A stretch of DNA of 64,000 nucleotides from Terrimesophilobacter bigeumensis (GTDB taxonomy: Bacteria; Actinomycetota; Actinomycetes; Actinomycetales; Microbacteriaceae), in NCBI RefSeq assembly GCF_039537265.1, contig NZ_BAABAE010000003.1, positions 1,178,001-1,242,000 on the forward strand, given 5' to 3'. Below, piece by piece: positions 50,207-63,978 of this stretch (within the stretch, counting starts at the first letter, position 1; each line of letters begins with the position of its first letter). The notes under the pieces were generated by a model. It searched no databases, was not told the DNA's origin, and saw only the letters and a list, made by a program, of their open reading frames with translations. A program made the position numbers and the translations under genes.

Positions 50207-52341
50207 TGGCGCAGTTCGATGACCTTCTGGCGCTCTCGGAGGACGAGGTCGTCACCCACTCCTTCGTGCGGGACGTCCCGATCTCCGAGGGCAGGGTTCT
50301 CGCACTCGTCACCCTCGACAACGGGCGCGATCACACCCGCCCGAACACGCTGGGGCCGCTCACGCTCAAGGAGTACGGCGAGACGCTCGCCGCCCTTAAG
50401 GCCCGCGCGGCGAAGGGCGAGATCCACGGCGTGGCCGTGACCGGCAAGCAGTACATCCTCGCCGCCGGCGCCGACCTCACCAACGCGGGAGACATCCCGA
50501 GCCGCGCGATCGCCAAGCAGCTCGCCCAGCAGGGGCATGCGACGCTCGGTGCCCTGCACGGCCTGGGCGTCCCGTCCTTCGTGTTCATCAACGGCCTCGC
50601 CCTCGGCGGTGGCGTCGAGATCGCGCTCAACGCCGACTACCGCACGGTCGACAGTTCGATCCCGGCGCTCGCGCTGCCGGAGGTCTTCCTCGGCATCATT
50701 CCCGGCTGGGGCGGCGCCTGGCTGCTCCCCAACCTCGTGGGCATCGAGAACGCGCTCAAGGTCATCGTCGAGAACCCGCTCAAGAACAACAAGACGCTCA
50801 AGGCGCAGGAGGTGCTCGACCTCGGGATCGCGGATGCCATGTTCGGCCCCGCCAACTTCCTCGAGGAGTCGATCCGCTGGGCCGACGGCGTCATCTCCGG
50901 CCGAACGAAGGTCAAGCGCAGGAACGAGCCGGGCAAGATCGAGCGCGCCGTCAAGTGGGACGTGGCGATCGGGATCGCGAAGAAGATGCTCGAGAGCCGC
51001 ATCGGCACCATCGCGAAGTCCCCCTACGCAGCACTCGAGCTGCTCAAGGCCGCCAAGAACACGGACCGGGCGACCGGGTTCGCCGCCGAGGACGAGAAGC
51101 TCGCCGAGCTCATCACGGGCGACCAGTTCCGGGCGAGCATCTACGCCTTCAACCTCGTGCAGAAGCGCGCGAAGAAGCCCGCCGGCGCCCCGGACAAGGC
51201 GCTGGCGAAGCCCGTCACGAAGGTCGGTGTCATCGGCGCGGGCCTCATGGCCAGCCAGTTCGCGCTGCTCTTCGTGCGACGCCTCAAGGTCCCGGTCGTC
51301 ATCACCGACCTCGACCAGGGCCGCGTCGACAAGGGCCTCGACTACATCCGCACCGAGATCGCGTCGCTCCTCGAGAAGAAGCGGATCTCCCCGGATGAGG
51401 CGAACCGGCTGAACGCGCTCGTCACCGGCACGACCGACAAAGCCGATTTCGCGGACTGCGACTGGGTGATCGAGGCCGTGTTCGAAGAGCTCGGCGTCAA
51501 GCAGGACGTCTTCGCCGATGTCGAGAAGCACGTCTCCGACACCGCCGTTCTCGCGACGAACACGTCGTCGCTCAGCGTCGAGCAGATCGGGGCGAAACTC
51601 GCGCATCCCGAGCGCCTCGTCGGCTTCCACTTCTTCAACCCGGTTGCGGTCATGCCGCTCATCGAGGTCGTGAAGACGCCGAAGACGGATGATGCGACGC
51701 TCAGCACCGCGATGGTCACGGCAGCGGCGCTCTACAAGAACGCGGTCATCACGGCCGACACGCCGGGCTTCGTCGTCAACCGCATCCTCGCCAAGCTGCT
51801 CGGTGAAGCCATGCATGCGGTCGACAGCGGGACGCCGTTCGAGGTCGTCAACGAGTCGATCAAGCCCTTCGGCCTCCCGATGACCCCGTTCGAACTGCTC
51901 GAACTCGTGGGGCTCACGGTCGGTGCCCACGTGCTCGACACGCACCACGCCGCGTTCCCCGACCGGTTCTTCGAGAGCGAGAACCTGCACAGGCTCGCTG
52001 AGCACGGGAAGATCTTCGATCGCGACGGCAAGGGAAGGATCACCGGATTCGACAAGAAGGCCGTCGAGATCGTCTCCGGCGGCACCGGTGCTGCGGGGCG
52101 CTCGGCCATGACCGGCGAGGAGATCCTCCGCCGCGTCGAGGACGGGCTCGCCGACGAGATCCACCGGATGCTCGAGGACGGCGTCGTCGCGGCAGCCGAA
52201 GACATCGACCTCTGCCTCATCCTCGGAGCAGGCTGGCCGTTCCAGATGGGCGGGGCGACCCCCTACCTCGACCGGGTCGGCGCCTCCGAGCGCGCGTTCG
52301 GCGACACCTTCCACCACCCACCGCTTCGAGGGGTCGCCTGA
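50206..52341 (+). CDS. fadB: Fatty-acid oxidation multifunctional protein (enoyl-CoA hydratase/3-hydroxyacyl-CoA dehydrogenase)
   Basis: 711 residues. N-terminal crotonase domain (about 1-320) with oxyanion loops in AAGADL-like ILAAGADLTNAG and NGLALGGGVEIALNADYR; NAD domain from about 340 with GVIGAGLMASQFA; C-terminal 3HCDH domain with HFFNPVAVMPLIEVV and NRILAKLLGEA. The two Glu of the hydratase site lie in LPEVFLGIIPGWGG. It pairs with FadA. A longer frame upstream is in the wrong frame of fadA. Confidence 0.95.
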   Translation: MAQFDDLLALSEDEVVTHSFVRDVPISEGRVLALVTLDNGRDHTRPNTLGPLTLKEYGETLAALKARAAKGEIHGVAVTGKQYILAAGADLTNAGDIPSRAIAKQLAQQGHATLGALHGLGVPSFVFINGLALGGGVEIALNADYRTVDSSIPALALPEVFLGIIPGWGGAWLLPNLVGIENALKVIVENPLKNNKTLKAQEVLDLGIADAMFGPANFLEESIRWADGVISGRTKVKRRNEPGKIERAVKWDVAIGIAKKMLESRIGTIAKSPYAALELLKAAKNTDRATGFAAEDEKLAELITGDQFRASIYAFNLVQKRAKKPAGAPDKALAKPVTKVGVIGAGLMASQFALLFVRRLKVPVVITDLDQGRVDKGLDYIRTEIASLLEKKRISPDEANRLNALVTGTTDKADFADCDWVIEAVFEELGVKQDVFADVEKHVSDTAVLATNTSSLSVEQIGAKLAHPERLVGFHFFNPVAVMPLIEVVKTPKTDDATLSTAMVTAAALYKNAVITADTPGFVVNRILAKLLGEAMHAVDSGTPFEVVNESIKPFGLPMTPFELLELVGLTVGAHVLDTHHAAFPDRFFESENLHRLAEHGKIFDRDGKGRITGFDKKAVEIVSGGTGAAGRSAMTGEEILRRVEDGLADEIHRMLEDGVVAAAEDIDLCLILGAGWPFQMGGATPYLDRVGASERAFGDTFHHPPLRGVA

Positions 52342-52347
52342 CCGGTG

Positions 52348-52689
52348 TCACGGGGTGAGAATGCGGGCATCCTCGTCGATGTCGAGCACCAGACCCCGGA
52401 TGCCGGCGATGAGTGCGGACCTGGTGCGCCGTCCGAACGGTGATCGAGGTCGATCCACCTTGACTCTGCCCAGCAGCTCGACACCCACGAGTTCGAAGGA
52501 GAGTCTGGCGACCCAGAAGGTTACGCGAGTGAACCCGTAGTCGAATAGAAGTCCCCGGCGCTCCCGATACACGGCGAGTCCGAGTGTGGTCGACCCGGGC
52601 GGCCGGGAGCCCATTCCCGACCGGTAGAGACCATCGATGACCTCCTCCATTGATGCACCGATCGTGAAGACGAGGTCAGGCTCTCTCAT
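52348..52689 (-). CDS. Orphan small protein next to an XRE regulator
   Basis: 113 residues from ATG 52689 (GGAGGGG Shine-Dalgarno). Predicted mixed alpha/beta with GLAVYRERRGLLFDYGFTRVTFW and a C-terminal ALIAGIRGLVLDIDEDA. No family is recognised. It is transcribed away from the XRE gene and shares its palindromic control region, which suggests it is that regulator's target. Confidence 0.65.
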   Translation of the reverse strand: MREPDLVFTIGASMEEVIDGLYRSGMGSRPPGSTTLGLAVYRERRGLLFDYGFTRVTFWVARLSFELVGVELLGRVKVDRPRSPFGRRTRSALIAGIRGLVLDIDEDARILTP

Positions 52690-52770
52690 CGCCCCTCCGG
52701 CTGTCGTTCTCTGTGCCATCGTCCGCCGCCCCTTCCGCGATCGGTCGCCGATGGATCATGCTGTACACAT

Positions 52771-52792
52771 TATGCCTGATGAATCAGGCATA
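52771..52792. promoter_or_regulatory. Perfect 22-bp palindrome between divergent XRE and orphan genes
   Basis: TATGCCTGAT-GA-ATCAGGCATA has fully complementary 10-bp arms. It sits between a plus-strand TATAGT (52791-52796) and a minus-strand CATAAT (52768-52773), so binding would block both promoters. Very likely the operator of the XRE protein. Confidence 0.8.
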
Positions 52793-52823
52793 TAGTCGAA
52801 GTCGGCTCCGACAGCGTGGTCGT

Positions 52824-53129
52824 ATGACTGAGAATTCCGCCCCACCCGAGTGGGACGACTACGTCCGGGAGCTCGGTCTGACGCTCGCCCGGCACCGCCG
52901 GGACCTCGGCCTGAGCCAGGAAGAGCTTGCCTATGCTGCGGGCATCACCCGCTCGCACTATCAGCAGCTCGAGAAAGGGTACTCACGGCCAGGTCGTCCC
53001 GCGAATCCTTCCCTGCGCACCCTGGTCGCCCTGGCCCAGGTCCTGGGCCTCACGGTCTCGGAGCTGCTCCCGAAAGAGCAACCGGAACCTGCGGAAGGTC
53101 GTGTGCGTCGACGCAACCCCGCTGCCTGA
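52824..53129 (+). CDS. XRE-family transcriptional regulator
   Basis: 101 residues from ATG 52824. HTH_3 domain at about 12-80 with LTLARHRRDLGLSQEELAYAAGITRSHYQQLEKG and SLRTLVALAQVLGLTVSELL; a short basic C-terminus follows. The upstream in-frame extension has no HTH content. The 22-bp palindrome overlaps its promoter, so it probably represses itself and the divergent orphan gene. Together the two genes look like a small acquired module between fadB and acnA. Confidence 0.9.
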   Translation: MTENSAPPEWDDYVRELGLTLARHRRDLGLSQEELAYAAGITRSHYQQLEKGYSRPGRPANPSLRTLVALAQVLGLTVSELLPKEQPEPAEGRVRRRNPAA

Positions 53130-53153
53130 AGTCGGGGAAGATCCTCACACGCT

Positions 53154-55862
<2,709 letters not shown>

Positions 55863-55890
55863 CTCGTCTCCTTTGCCGTTCCGCCAAAAC

Positions 55891-55908
55891 TATCTTGACA
55901 TCAAGATA
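55891..55908. promoter_or_regulatory. Palindrome in the acnA promoter region
   Basis: TATCTTGA-CA-TCAAGATA, perfect 8-bp arms, 29-46 nt upstream of the acnA start, between acnA and the DUF3159 gene upstream. Position suits a repressor site. It does not match the AcnR motif I remember from corynebacteria. Confidence 0.6.
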
Positions 55909-55915
55909 AACCCTA

Positions 55916-56653
55916 TCACTGTGCAGAGGAGTCGTCGGCCCTGTCGTACACCGACTTCACGAGCAGCCAGGTCACCCAGAGCATCGCGGCATACAACGGG
56001 ACTCCCATGAGCAGCTTCGTCCCGGCAAGCCACTCGGTCTGGCCGGAGAAGTACAGCGGAGCCTGCACGGCGAGGCGCAGCGAGAACAACCCGACCCAGA
56101 GCCAGGTGGCGAGCGTCAGCACCCGCCGCTTGGCCGCATCCTTCCGCCAGGCGGTGAACTCGTTCGTGAGCACCCCGACGATGAGACCGATGAGCGGCCA
56201 GCGCACGGCGAGGCTCACGAGCAGGACGAGCACCGACCCGACGTTGATCGCGAGACCGAGTACGAAGTTGTCTTCGGCACGGCCGGTGACGAGCGCGAGA
56301 CCGGCCGAGAGCGCGATGCCGAACACCCCGGCGATGGCGGGGGTCGCCGGTGACTTCATGAGGAGGCGGGTGATGACGAAGGCCGCGGCGACGATGACCG
56401 GCGCGATGACCGACGGCAGCACCTGCCGGGTGATCGCGTACACGATGAGGAAGCCGAGCCCGGGCAGGATCGCCTCGATGAGGCCGCGCACTCCGCCGAC
56501 CGCGGCGAGCAGTGACCTGGCCGTCGGAACCTCTCCGGGGGCGACCTGGCCGAATCCGGCCTTGCGCACCGCACTCCCGAATGCTTCCCTCAGGGTCTCG
56601 GCCGGCTCATCCGGTGTCGCCCCATCCGGTGTCGCCCGATCCGGCTCAGACAC
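55916..56653 (-). CDS. DUF3159 membrane protein
   Basis: About 245 residues from GTG 56653 (ATG 56686 possible but overlaps DUF3710 by 41 bp). Six to seven TM segments, starting with GLIEAILPGLGFLIVYAITRQVLP. The DUF3159 family is actinobacterial and of unknown function. The N-terminus contains a 15-bp tandem duplication (56608-56637) encoding a repeated ATPDG-like segment. Confidence 0.88.
   Translation of the reverse strand: MSEPDRATPDGATPDEPAETLREAFGSAVRKAGFGQVAPGEVPTARSLLAAVGGVRGLIEAILPGLGFLIVYAITRQVLPSVIAPVIVAAAFVITRLLMKSPATPAIAGVFGIALSAGLALVTGRAEDNFVLGLAINVGSVLVLLVSLAVRWPLIGLIVGVLTNEFTAWRKDAAKRRVLTLATWLWVGLFSLRLAVQAPLYFSGQTEWLAGTKLLMGVPLYAAMLWVTWLLVKSVYDRADDSSAQ
56608..56637. repeat. 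15-bp tandem duplication at the DUF3159 N-terminus
   Basis: CATCCGGTGTCGCCC occurs at 56608-56622 and 56623-56637. It encodes GATPD twice on the minus strand, before the first TM segment. Confidence 0.85.
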
Positions 56654-57317
56654 TGGTCGGTCCGGTGCCCCCGGGGGCGACGCCATCCGCCGAGCCGGCC
56701 GACTGCGGCATCGTCAGGGGAATGAGGTCGCGCGGGGGCATCGGAGTCGTGCCGCGCACGACCACGATGCTGCGGAACAGGTCCTCGACCTTCTCCGCCG
56801 CATCCGGCTTGACCGCACCGTCGCCGGCGATGACGCCGCGCAGGAACCACCGCGGCCCGTCGACCCCGATGAACCGCGCGAGACGCTTCGAGCCGGGCTG
56901 CCCCGGCGCTGCCGCCGGGATCTCGGCGAGAAGTTCAGGGCCGAACGGCCCGACGGTGAGCTTCGTCGTCCCGCCCTGCTTGGCGATCTGGTCGGCGATC
57001 TGATGACGGATCTCGTGCCAGAGACCGGTCGACCGTGGGGCGGCGAAGGGCTGGACCTGCAGGGTCGAGCCCGCGTAGTCGAGGCCTACTGCCACGACCC
57101 GCTTGCTGCCGTCCTCGACCTCGAGTCGCAGTTGCAGTCCCTCGCGGGGGAGGATCTTGACCCCGCCGAGGTCGACGTAGGGGCGCACCGCGTTCGCTTC
57201 GCTCTCATCGAGGGGGCCGGCCGTCGAGCGGTCGACGGGCGCCGACTTCGCCTGCTCCTGCTCGGCTCGACCGTCCTGTTCCGGGCCATCCCCGGCCGGG
57301 TCTGCTGCTTCGTCCAC
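56646..57317 (-). CDS. DUF3710 family protein
   Basis: 223 residues. N-terminal acidic low-complexity region, then DUF3710 with NAVRPYVDLGGVKILPREGLQLRLEVE and GVDGPRWFLRGVIAGDGA. Actinobacterial family, unknown function, always near dut. It starts 3 bp after the dut stop and runs into DUF3159. Confidence 0.9.
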   Translation of the reverse strand: MDEAADPAGDGPEQDGRAEQEQAKSAPVDRSTAGPLDESEANAVRPYVDLGGVKILPREGLQLRLEVEDGSKRVVAVGLDYAGSTLQVQPFAAPRSTGLWHEIRHQIADQIAKQGGTTKLTVGPFGPELLAEIPAAAPGQPGSKRLARFIGVDGPRWFLRGVIAGDGAVKPDAAEKVEDLFRSIVVVRGTTPMPPRDLIPLTMPQSAGSADGVAPGGTGPTSV

Positions 57318-57319
57318 GC

Positions 57320-57793
57320 CTATGCTCCTGACTTCACTTCGCCGGCATCCTTGCCCGCGCCACCGTATCCACTCGACCCGAATCCGGACTCTCCCCGGTC
57401 GCTTCCGGGGAGTGAGCCTACCGGGATGAATCGCGCTCGCGAGACCGGCATGACGATGAGCTGGGCGATGCGGTCGCCGACCGCCACAGAATACGCCTCC
57501 GAGGAGTCCGTGTTGAGCAGTGTCACCCTGAGCTCGCCGCGATAGCCGGCATCCACCGTCCCGGGGCTGTTCACGATCGTGATGCCGTGGCGTGCGGCCA
57601 GGCCGCTTCTCGGCACGACGAACCCGACGTAACCGTCGGGGAGGGCGATCGATACGCCGGTTCTGACGGTCGCGCGCTCACCGGGTCCGAGATCCACCGC
57701 CTCGGCCGCACTCAGGTCGGCCCCCGCGTCGCCCGGATGCGCGTACTCGGGAATCGTCTCGCCCCGGAACAGGACCTCTACTGCGTCGATCAC
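57320..57793 (-). CDS. dut: dUTPase
   Basis: Hydrolyses dUTP to dUMP. 157 residues with motifs in order: AHPGDAGADLSA, PRSGLAARHGI, GTVDAGYRGE, VAVGDRIAQLIV and the C-terminal Gly-rich motif 5 (GSSGYGGAG). All five motifs are present. Followed by DUF3710. Confidence 0.97.
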   Translation of the reverse strand: MIDAVEVLFRGETIPEYAHPGDAGADLSAAEAVDLGPGERATVRTGVSIALPDGYVGFVVPRSGLAARHGITIVNSPGTVDAGYRGELRVTLLNTDSSEAYSVAVGDRIAQLIVMPVSRARFIPVGSLPGSDRGESGFGSSGYGGAGKDAGEVKSGA

Positions 57794-57843
57794 GTAACGA
57801 GGCTAGTGCAAGCCGGACGGTCAAAGTCTGATCGAATAGAGGC

Positions 57844-58287
57844 ATGACGATCTACCGGGAGAAGCTGTGGGCATCCGCATGGGTGTTCCTGTCCATGGCG
57901 CTCGTGATTCCCGCGAGCCTGCTCGTGTTCTGGCCGATCGACGTCACGACGGGGATCGTGGTCGCCATCGTGCTCTACGCGGGCTGCTGCGGCATCCTCG
58001 TGCTCGCCTCCCCGGTCATCGCGGTGACCGATCGCGAGTTCACAGCAGGGCGAGCGCGGCTCCCCCTGGAGTTCGCCGGCGAGGCGACCGCCTACCGCGA
58101 ACCCGAGGCGACGGCGCAGCGCGGCGTGGACCTGGACGCCCGAGCCTGGTTGCTCATCCGCGGATGGGTGGGCCCGGTCGTGCGTATCGAGCTCACGGAC
58201 CCGGAAGACCCGACACCGTACTGGCTCGTGTCGACGCGGCGCCCCGACGCACTCCTCGCGGCCTTCGAGTCGGCGAAGGCTTCCTAG
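57844..58287 (+). CDS. DUF3093 membrane protein
   Basis: 147 residues: two TM segments (about 10-30 and 36-58), then a cytoplasmic domain with ALEF-like LPLEFAGEATAYR and YWLVSTRRPDALLAAF. It matches DUF3093, which is regularly divergent from dut in actinobacteria. Unknown function. Confidence 0.9.
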   Translation: MTIYREKLWASAWVFLSMALVIPASLLVFWPIDVTTGIVVAIVLYAGCCGILVLASPVIAVTDREFTAGRARLPLEFAGEATAYREPEATAQRGVDLDARAWLLIRGWVGPVVRIELTDPEDPTPYWLVSTRRPDALLAAFESAKAS

Positions 58288-58288
58288 G

Positions 58289-58582
58289 TCAGCTCGCGCA
58301 TTCGAGGCAGATCGGCCCGAGTTTCTCCTCGTGGTCGATCTGGGAACGGTGCTTCACGAGGAAGCAGCTCACACAGGTGAACTCGTCGGCCTGAGGCGGA
58401 AGAACCACGACATCCAGGTCGAGATCCGAGAGGTCGGCACCGGGCAGTTCGAAACCGCCCGGATTGTCGGCATCATCGACATCGACGACCCCGGACATCT
58501 TGTCCGGGACACGTTCCTTGAGCGCCTCGATCGACTCCGAGTCGTCGTCGGTCTTGCGTGGCGCGTCGTAGTCGGTTGCCAT
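58289..58582 (-). CDS. DUF4193 zinc-ribbon-like protein
   Basis: 97 residues from ATG 58582. The C-terminus has two CxxC pairs (CVSC and CLEC) about 26 residues apart, likely binding zinc; the middle is acidic. DUF4193 is conserved in actinobacteria next to sepH/dut. The ends of this gene and DUF3093 lie 1 bp apart. Confidence 0.92.
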   Translation of the reverse strand: MATDYDAPRKTDDDSESIEALKERVPDKMSGVVDVDDADNPGGFELPGADLSDLDLDVVVLPPQADEFTCVSCFLVKHRSQIDHEEKLGPICLECAS

Positions 58583-58630
58583 TACCATCCACTTCTTCAG
58601 CTAGTCGGTTGCGCGAAATCGGCGGGGGTA

Positions 58631-58660
58631 GTTTGCATCAATTGATTCGCAATAGCAAAC
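58631..58660. promoter_or_regulatory. Inverted repeat upstream of DUF4193 gene
   Basis: GTTTGC (58631-58636) and GCAAAC (58655-58660) flank a perfect ATCAATTGAT palindrome (58637-58646). It lies about 50-78 nt upstream of the DUF4193 start, on the promoter side of the divergent DUF4193/sepH pair. Possible operator. Confidence 0.45.
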
Positions 58661-58782
58661 CATCCGGATGCGTCTTCCGATCTCACGCCAGACTGAACTT
58701 ACGGCACGCCCGGGTTATTCCCGGTCACGACGCGGTTTGCATGGCACGCTGAGAGCAATCGTGACGTGAAAGAGGCCGGCTG

Positions 58783-59859
58783 ATGCAGGAGCTGAGAGTG
58801 ATCGGCGTCGAGGATGGTGCACTCCTCGCCACCTCGGACGAAGGCGAGCGCTATCGGATCGCCGTCGACGACGCCTTGCGGTCCAGGCTGAGGCAGTCCC
58901 CACCGGATGCCGGCAGCGGCAGGCGGCTCGCACCGAAGGACATCCAGGCCCACATCCGCGCGGGGCTCTCCGCTCAGGACGTCGCCTCCATCACGGGTGC
59001 GTCCCTCGAATACATCCAGCGATTCGAGGGCCCGGTGATCGCCGAACGCGAGTACGTCATCGAGTCCGCACTCGCCGTGCCCGTGCACACCGCCATGGAC
59101 ACCGAGCTCAGCGACGTGCCGATGACCTTCGGGACCGCCATCCTGGGGCGCCTCCACGAGCTGGGTGCCATCGACGAGCGCTGGGCGAGCTGGAAGGAGG
59201 AGGGCAGCGGCTGGGTCGTGAAGCTCTCCTTCACCGCCGAGACGATCGACCACGACGCCCGTTGGCGCTTCGACCCCAAGAAGTCGGCGCTCGCACCGCT
59301 CAACAGCGAGGCGGAGACCCTCTCCCGGCAGGGAGAGCCCACCGGGAGCCTCATCCCGCGGCTGCGCGCCGTCGACGGGCGCGACCGTGTCGCGGACAAC
59401 TCCCGTTTCGACAGCGGCGCCTTCGTCGACCATGAGCTCGCGGGCCGCGACAGCAGCATCCAGGACACCGCCCCGCATCTCGAGGCCGTCCCCTACGGCC
59501 GGATCGGCGCGGCGCCCACCGCGACCGCGGATGAGTCGCAGGAGGAGGTCGCCCCGTCCAACCAGACGGCCGACCTTCTCGAGGCGCTCCGCCGCCGCCG
59601 TGGCGAGCGCGAGAGCGCGCAGTACGACGACCTCGAGGACGCGAAGTCGGATCACCCGTCGACCGGGAGCATCCGGCTCGTCGAGGTGCCTCTGCCGGAC
59701 CTCGAGGATGATGAGCAGCCGACCGCGCCGCAACCGGCTGTGTCGCAATCGTCCACGGTACCGAGCATCCACCAGCGCTCGTCGAAGAAGGGCCGCGCCG
59801 CCATGCCGAGCTGGGACGAGATCGTTTTCGGGGCACGCTCCGACGACGACCCCGCCTAG
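58783..59859 (+). CDS. sepH: Septation protein SepH (DUF3071)
   Basis: SepH stimulates FtsZ assembly in actinobacteria. 358 residues: N-terminal DUF3071 with a helix-turn-helix (KDIQAHIRAGLSAQDVASITG, about 53-72) and FEGPVIAEREYV, then a long disordered acidic/Ser-rich linker and a short conserved basic C-terminus (RASKKGRAAMPSWDEIVFG-like). AAAGAGG precedes ATG 58783. Confidence 0.93.
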   Translation: MQELRVIGVEDGALLATSDEGERYRIAVDDALRSRLRQSPPDAGSGRRLAPKDIQAHIRAGLSAQDVASITGASLEYIQRFEGPVIAEREYVIESALAVPVHTAMDTELSDVPMTFGTAILGRLHELGAIDERWASWKEEGSGWVVKLSFTAETIDHDARWRFDPKKSALAPLNSEAETLSRQGEPTGSLIPRLRAVDGRDRVADNSRFDSGAFVDHELAGRDSSIQDTAPHLEAVPYGRIGAAPTATADESQEEVAPSNQTADLLEALRRRRGERESAQYDDLEDAKSDHPSTGSIRLVEVPLPDLEDDEQPTAPQPAVSQSSTVPSIHQRSSKKGRAAMPSWDEIVFGARSDDDPA

Positions 59860-59870
59860 GCCCGAACCGC

Positions 59871-61013
59871 TCAGCGGCGCGCGAATGCCCCGAACCTGAG
59901 GAGCGGCACGCGCGACTCCTCGGCGGAGCGGGAACCGTGCTGTCCGACCATCGCGCGTCCGTCCTGTTTCTTCGCCCTCGTGTCGTAGTAGGCGATCGCC
60001 TTACGCGCGGCGACCAGGATGTCGCCGATGCGCGGTACGACCTCCGGGTCCACGCGAGGCCCGAACCAGCCCTGCTCGATCGCCTCGTCCCTGGTGAGGA
60101 CATCGGCCCGGCCGCCCTCGGCACGTCGCCAGCGGTCGACGACCTCGGCCCGCAGCGCGGGTGAGGCATCCGGCTCGAAATGAAGCTGCAGGCAGCGCGG
60201 CTCACCCGCGACGAAGCGGATGCCGTCGACGAGCGCGGGGTCCTCCCCGAACAGCACCTGCGCGTGCGGTGGAACATCGAGTACGCCGTGGTCCGCGGTG
60301 AGGAGGAGTCCCTCCCTGGCGGTCAGCGCCCCCGCGAACCTCGTGAGCTCCGCATCGACGCTTTCGAGCTTCGCGGTCCACTTCGCCGACTCCCAGCCGT
60401 GCTTGTGCGAGACCTGGTCGAGTTCGGGGACGTAGAGGTAGACGATTCCCCGGTCGAGGTCGTCGAGCGCCTGCCGGGCGGCCTCGAAACGATCGGCGAC
60501 CGATTTCCCGTCGCGATAGGCCGCGCCCCGAAGGACCGCCCGGGTGAACCCCGAGTCGCGGTAGCGCGCCGGTGCGACGACGACGCTGCCGATCCCCGTA
60601 TCCGCTGCCCGCTCGAAGACGGTCCGCGACCGCTGCCAGGTGGCGGGGTCGAGGAGGGCGTCCCAGCCGCTCAACTGGTTGACGATGCGGTCGTGCGCGG
60701 GGTCGAGCACCGTGTAACCGACGAGGCCGTGCACCCCGGAGGGCTCCCCGGTCGTGAGTGTCGCGATGTTCGAGGCCGTCGTCGTGGGGAACCCCGCCGC
60801 GATCACCGACTCCTTCGACAGCGCCCCGGCGAGCGTTCTGGCGTGCCCGGCGCGCGCACCGAGCGAGCCCGCCCCGAGGCCGTCGACGAGCACGACGAGG
60901 GCCCGATCGACCGCTGGAAGCCCGAGCCGATTCGGTCGGCCGAGCACCGCGTCGAGGCAGTTCGGCAGAACATCGGCAAGGCTCGGCCGCGCGGAATTCG
61001 TGGCCGGTAGCAT
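59871..61013 (-). CDS. Alkaline phosphatase superfamily (phosphodiesterase/nucleotide pyrophosphatase-like) protein
   Basis: 380 residues from ATG 61013. The phosphodiesterase pattern is complete: VVLVDGLGAGSL, a nucleophile Thr in FPTTTASNIATLTTG, LYVPELDQVSHKHG and LTADHGVLDVP. No signal peptide is visible, so it may be cytoplasmic. Conserved between sepH and the topoisomerase A gene in Microbacteriaceae. A long open frame continuing upstream is antisense to the topoisomerase gene. Confidence 0.9.
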   Translation of the reverse strand: MLPATNSARPSLADVLPNCLDAVLGRPNRLGLPAVDRALVVLVDGLGAGSLGARAGHARTLAGALSKESVIAAGFPTTTASNIATLTTGEPSGVHGLVGYTVLDPAHDRIVNQLSGWDALLDPATWQRSRTVFERAADTGIGSVVVAPARYRDSGFTRAVLRGAAYRDGKSVADRFEAARQALDDLDRGIVYLYVPELDQVSHKHGWESAKWTAKLESVDAELTRFAGALTAREGLLLTADHGVLDVPPHAQVLFGEDPALVDGIRFVAGEPRCLQLHFEPDASPALRAEVVDRWRRAEGGRADVLTRDEAIEQGWFGPRVDPEVVPRIGDILVAARKAIAYYDTRAKKQDGRAMVGQHGSRSAEESRVPLLRFGAFARR

Positions 61014-61025
61014 GGTCGCAATCCT

Positions 61026-63530
<2,505 letters not shown>

Positions 63531-63537
63531 CGACGTC

Positions 63538-63978
63538 ATGAACCGTCGAGCGGCCAGGGTCATCCTGTTCGACGAGCGAGGTCGAGTGCTGCTGTTTCGC
63601 GGGAGAGACGCATCTGCACCCGACCGCGGATCCTGGTGGTTCACTCCCGGTGGCGGTCTTGACGCCGGGGAGAGCCCGCGGGAGGCGGCCCTGCGTGAAG
63701 TGAGGGAGGAGACCGGCCTCGCGCTGTCGTCAGTGAGCGGCCCGGTGTTCGAGCAGGAGATCGACTTCGCCTTCGAGGACATCCAGCTGCACCAGTACGA
63801 GCAATTCTTCGTCGCGTGGGTCACGGCTTTCGACGTGACCCACGACGGCGGGACCGAGCTTGAGAAGCGCAGCATGCTCGAGTCGCGCTGGTGGTCGCTC
63901 GCAGAACTGGAGGCCACCACCGAGACGATCTACCCCGCGGTTCTCGCCGAACTCGTGAGGGTGCAACTCACGCAGTGA
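63538..63978 (+). CDS. NUDIX hydrolase
   Basis: 146 residues from ATG 63538, 7 bp after the topoisomerase gene. The NUDIX box runs from GGGLDAG to REVREETGL (Glu-Glu of REUXEEXGU present). It hydrolyses a nucleoside diphosphate derivative; the substrate is unknown. Confidence 0.95.
   Translation: MNRRAARVILFDERGRVLLFRGRDASAPDRGSWWFTPGGGLDAGESPREAALREVREETGLALSSVSGPVFEQEIDFAFEDIQLHQYEQFFVAWVTAFDVTHDGGTELEKRSMLESRWWSLAELEATTETIYPAVLAELVRVQLTQ

Noticed and set aside
53130..53153. Terminator between the XRE gene and acnA
   Set aside because: Only 24 bp of convergent spacer with no stem of useful length.
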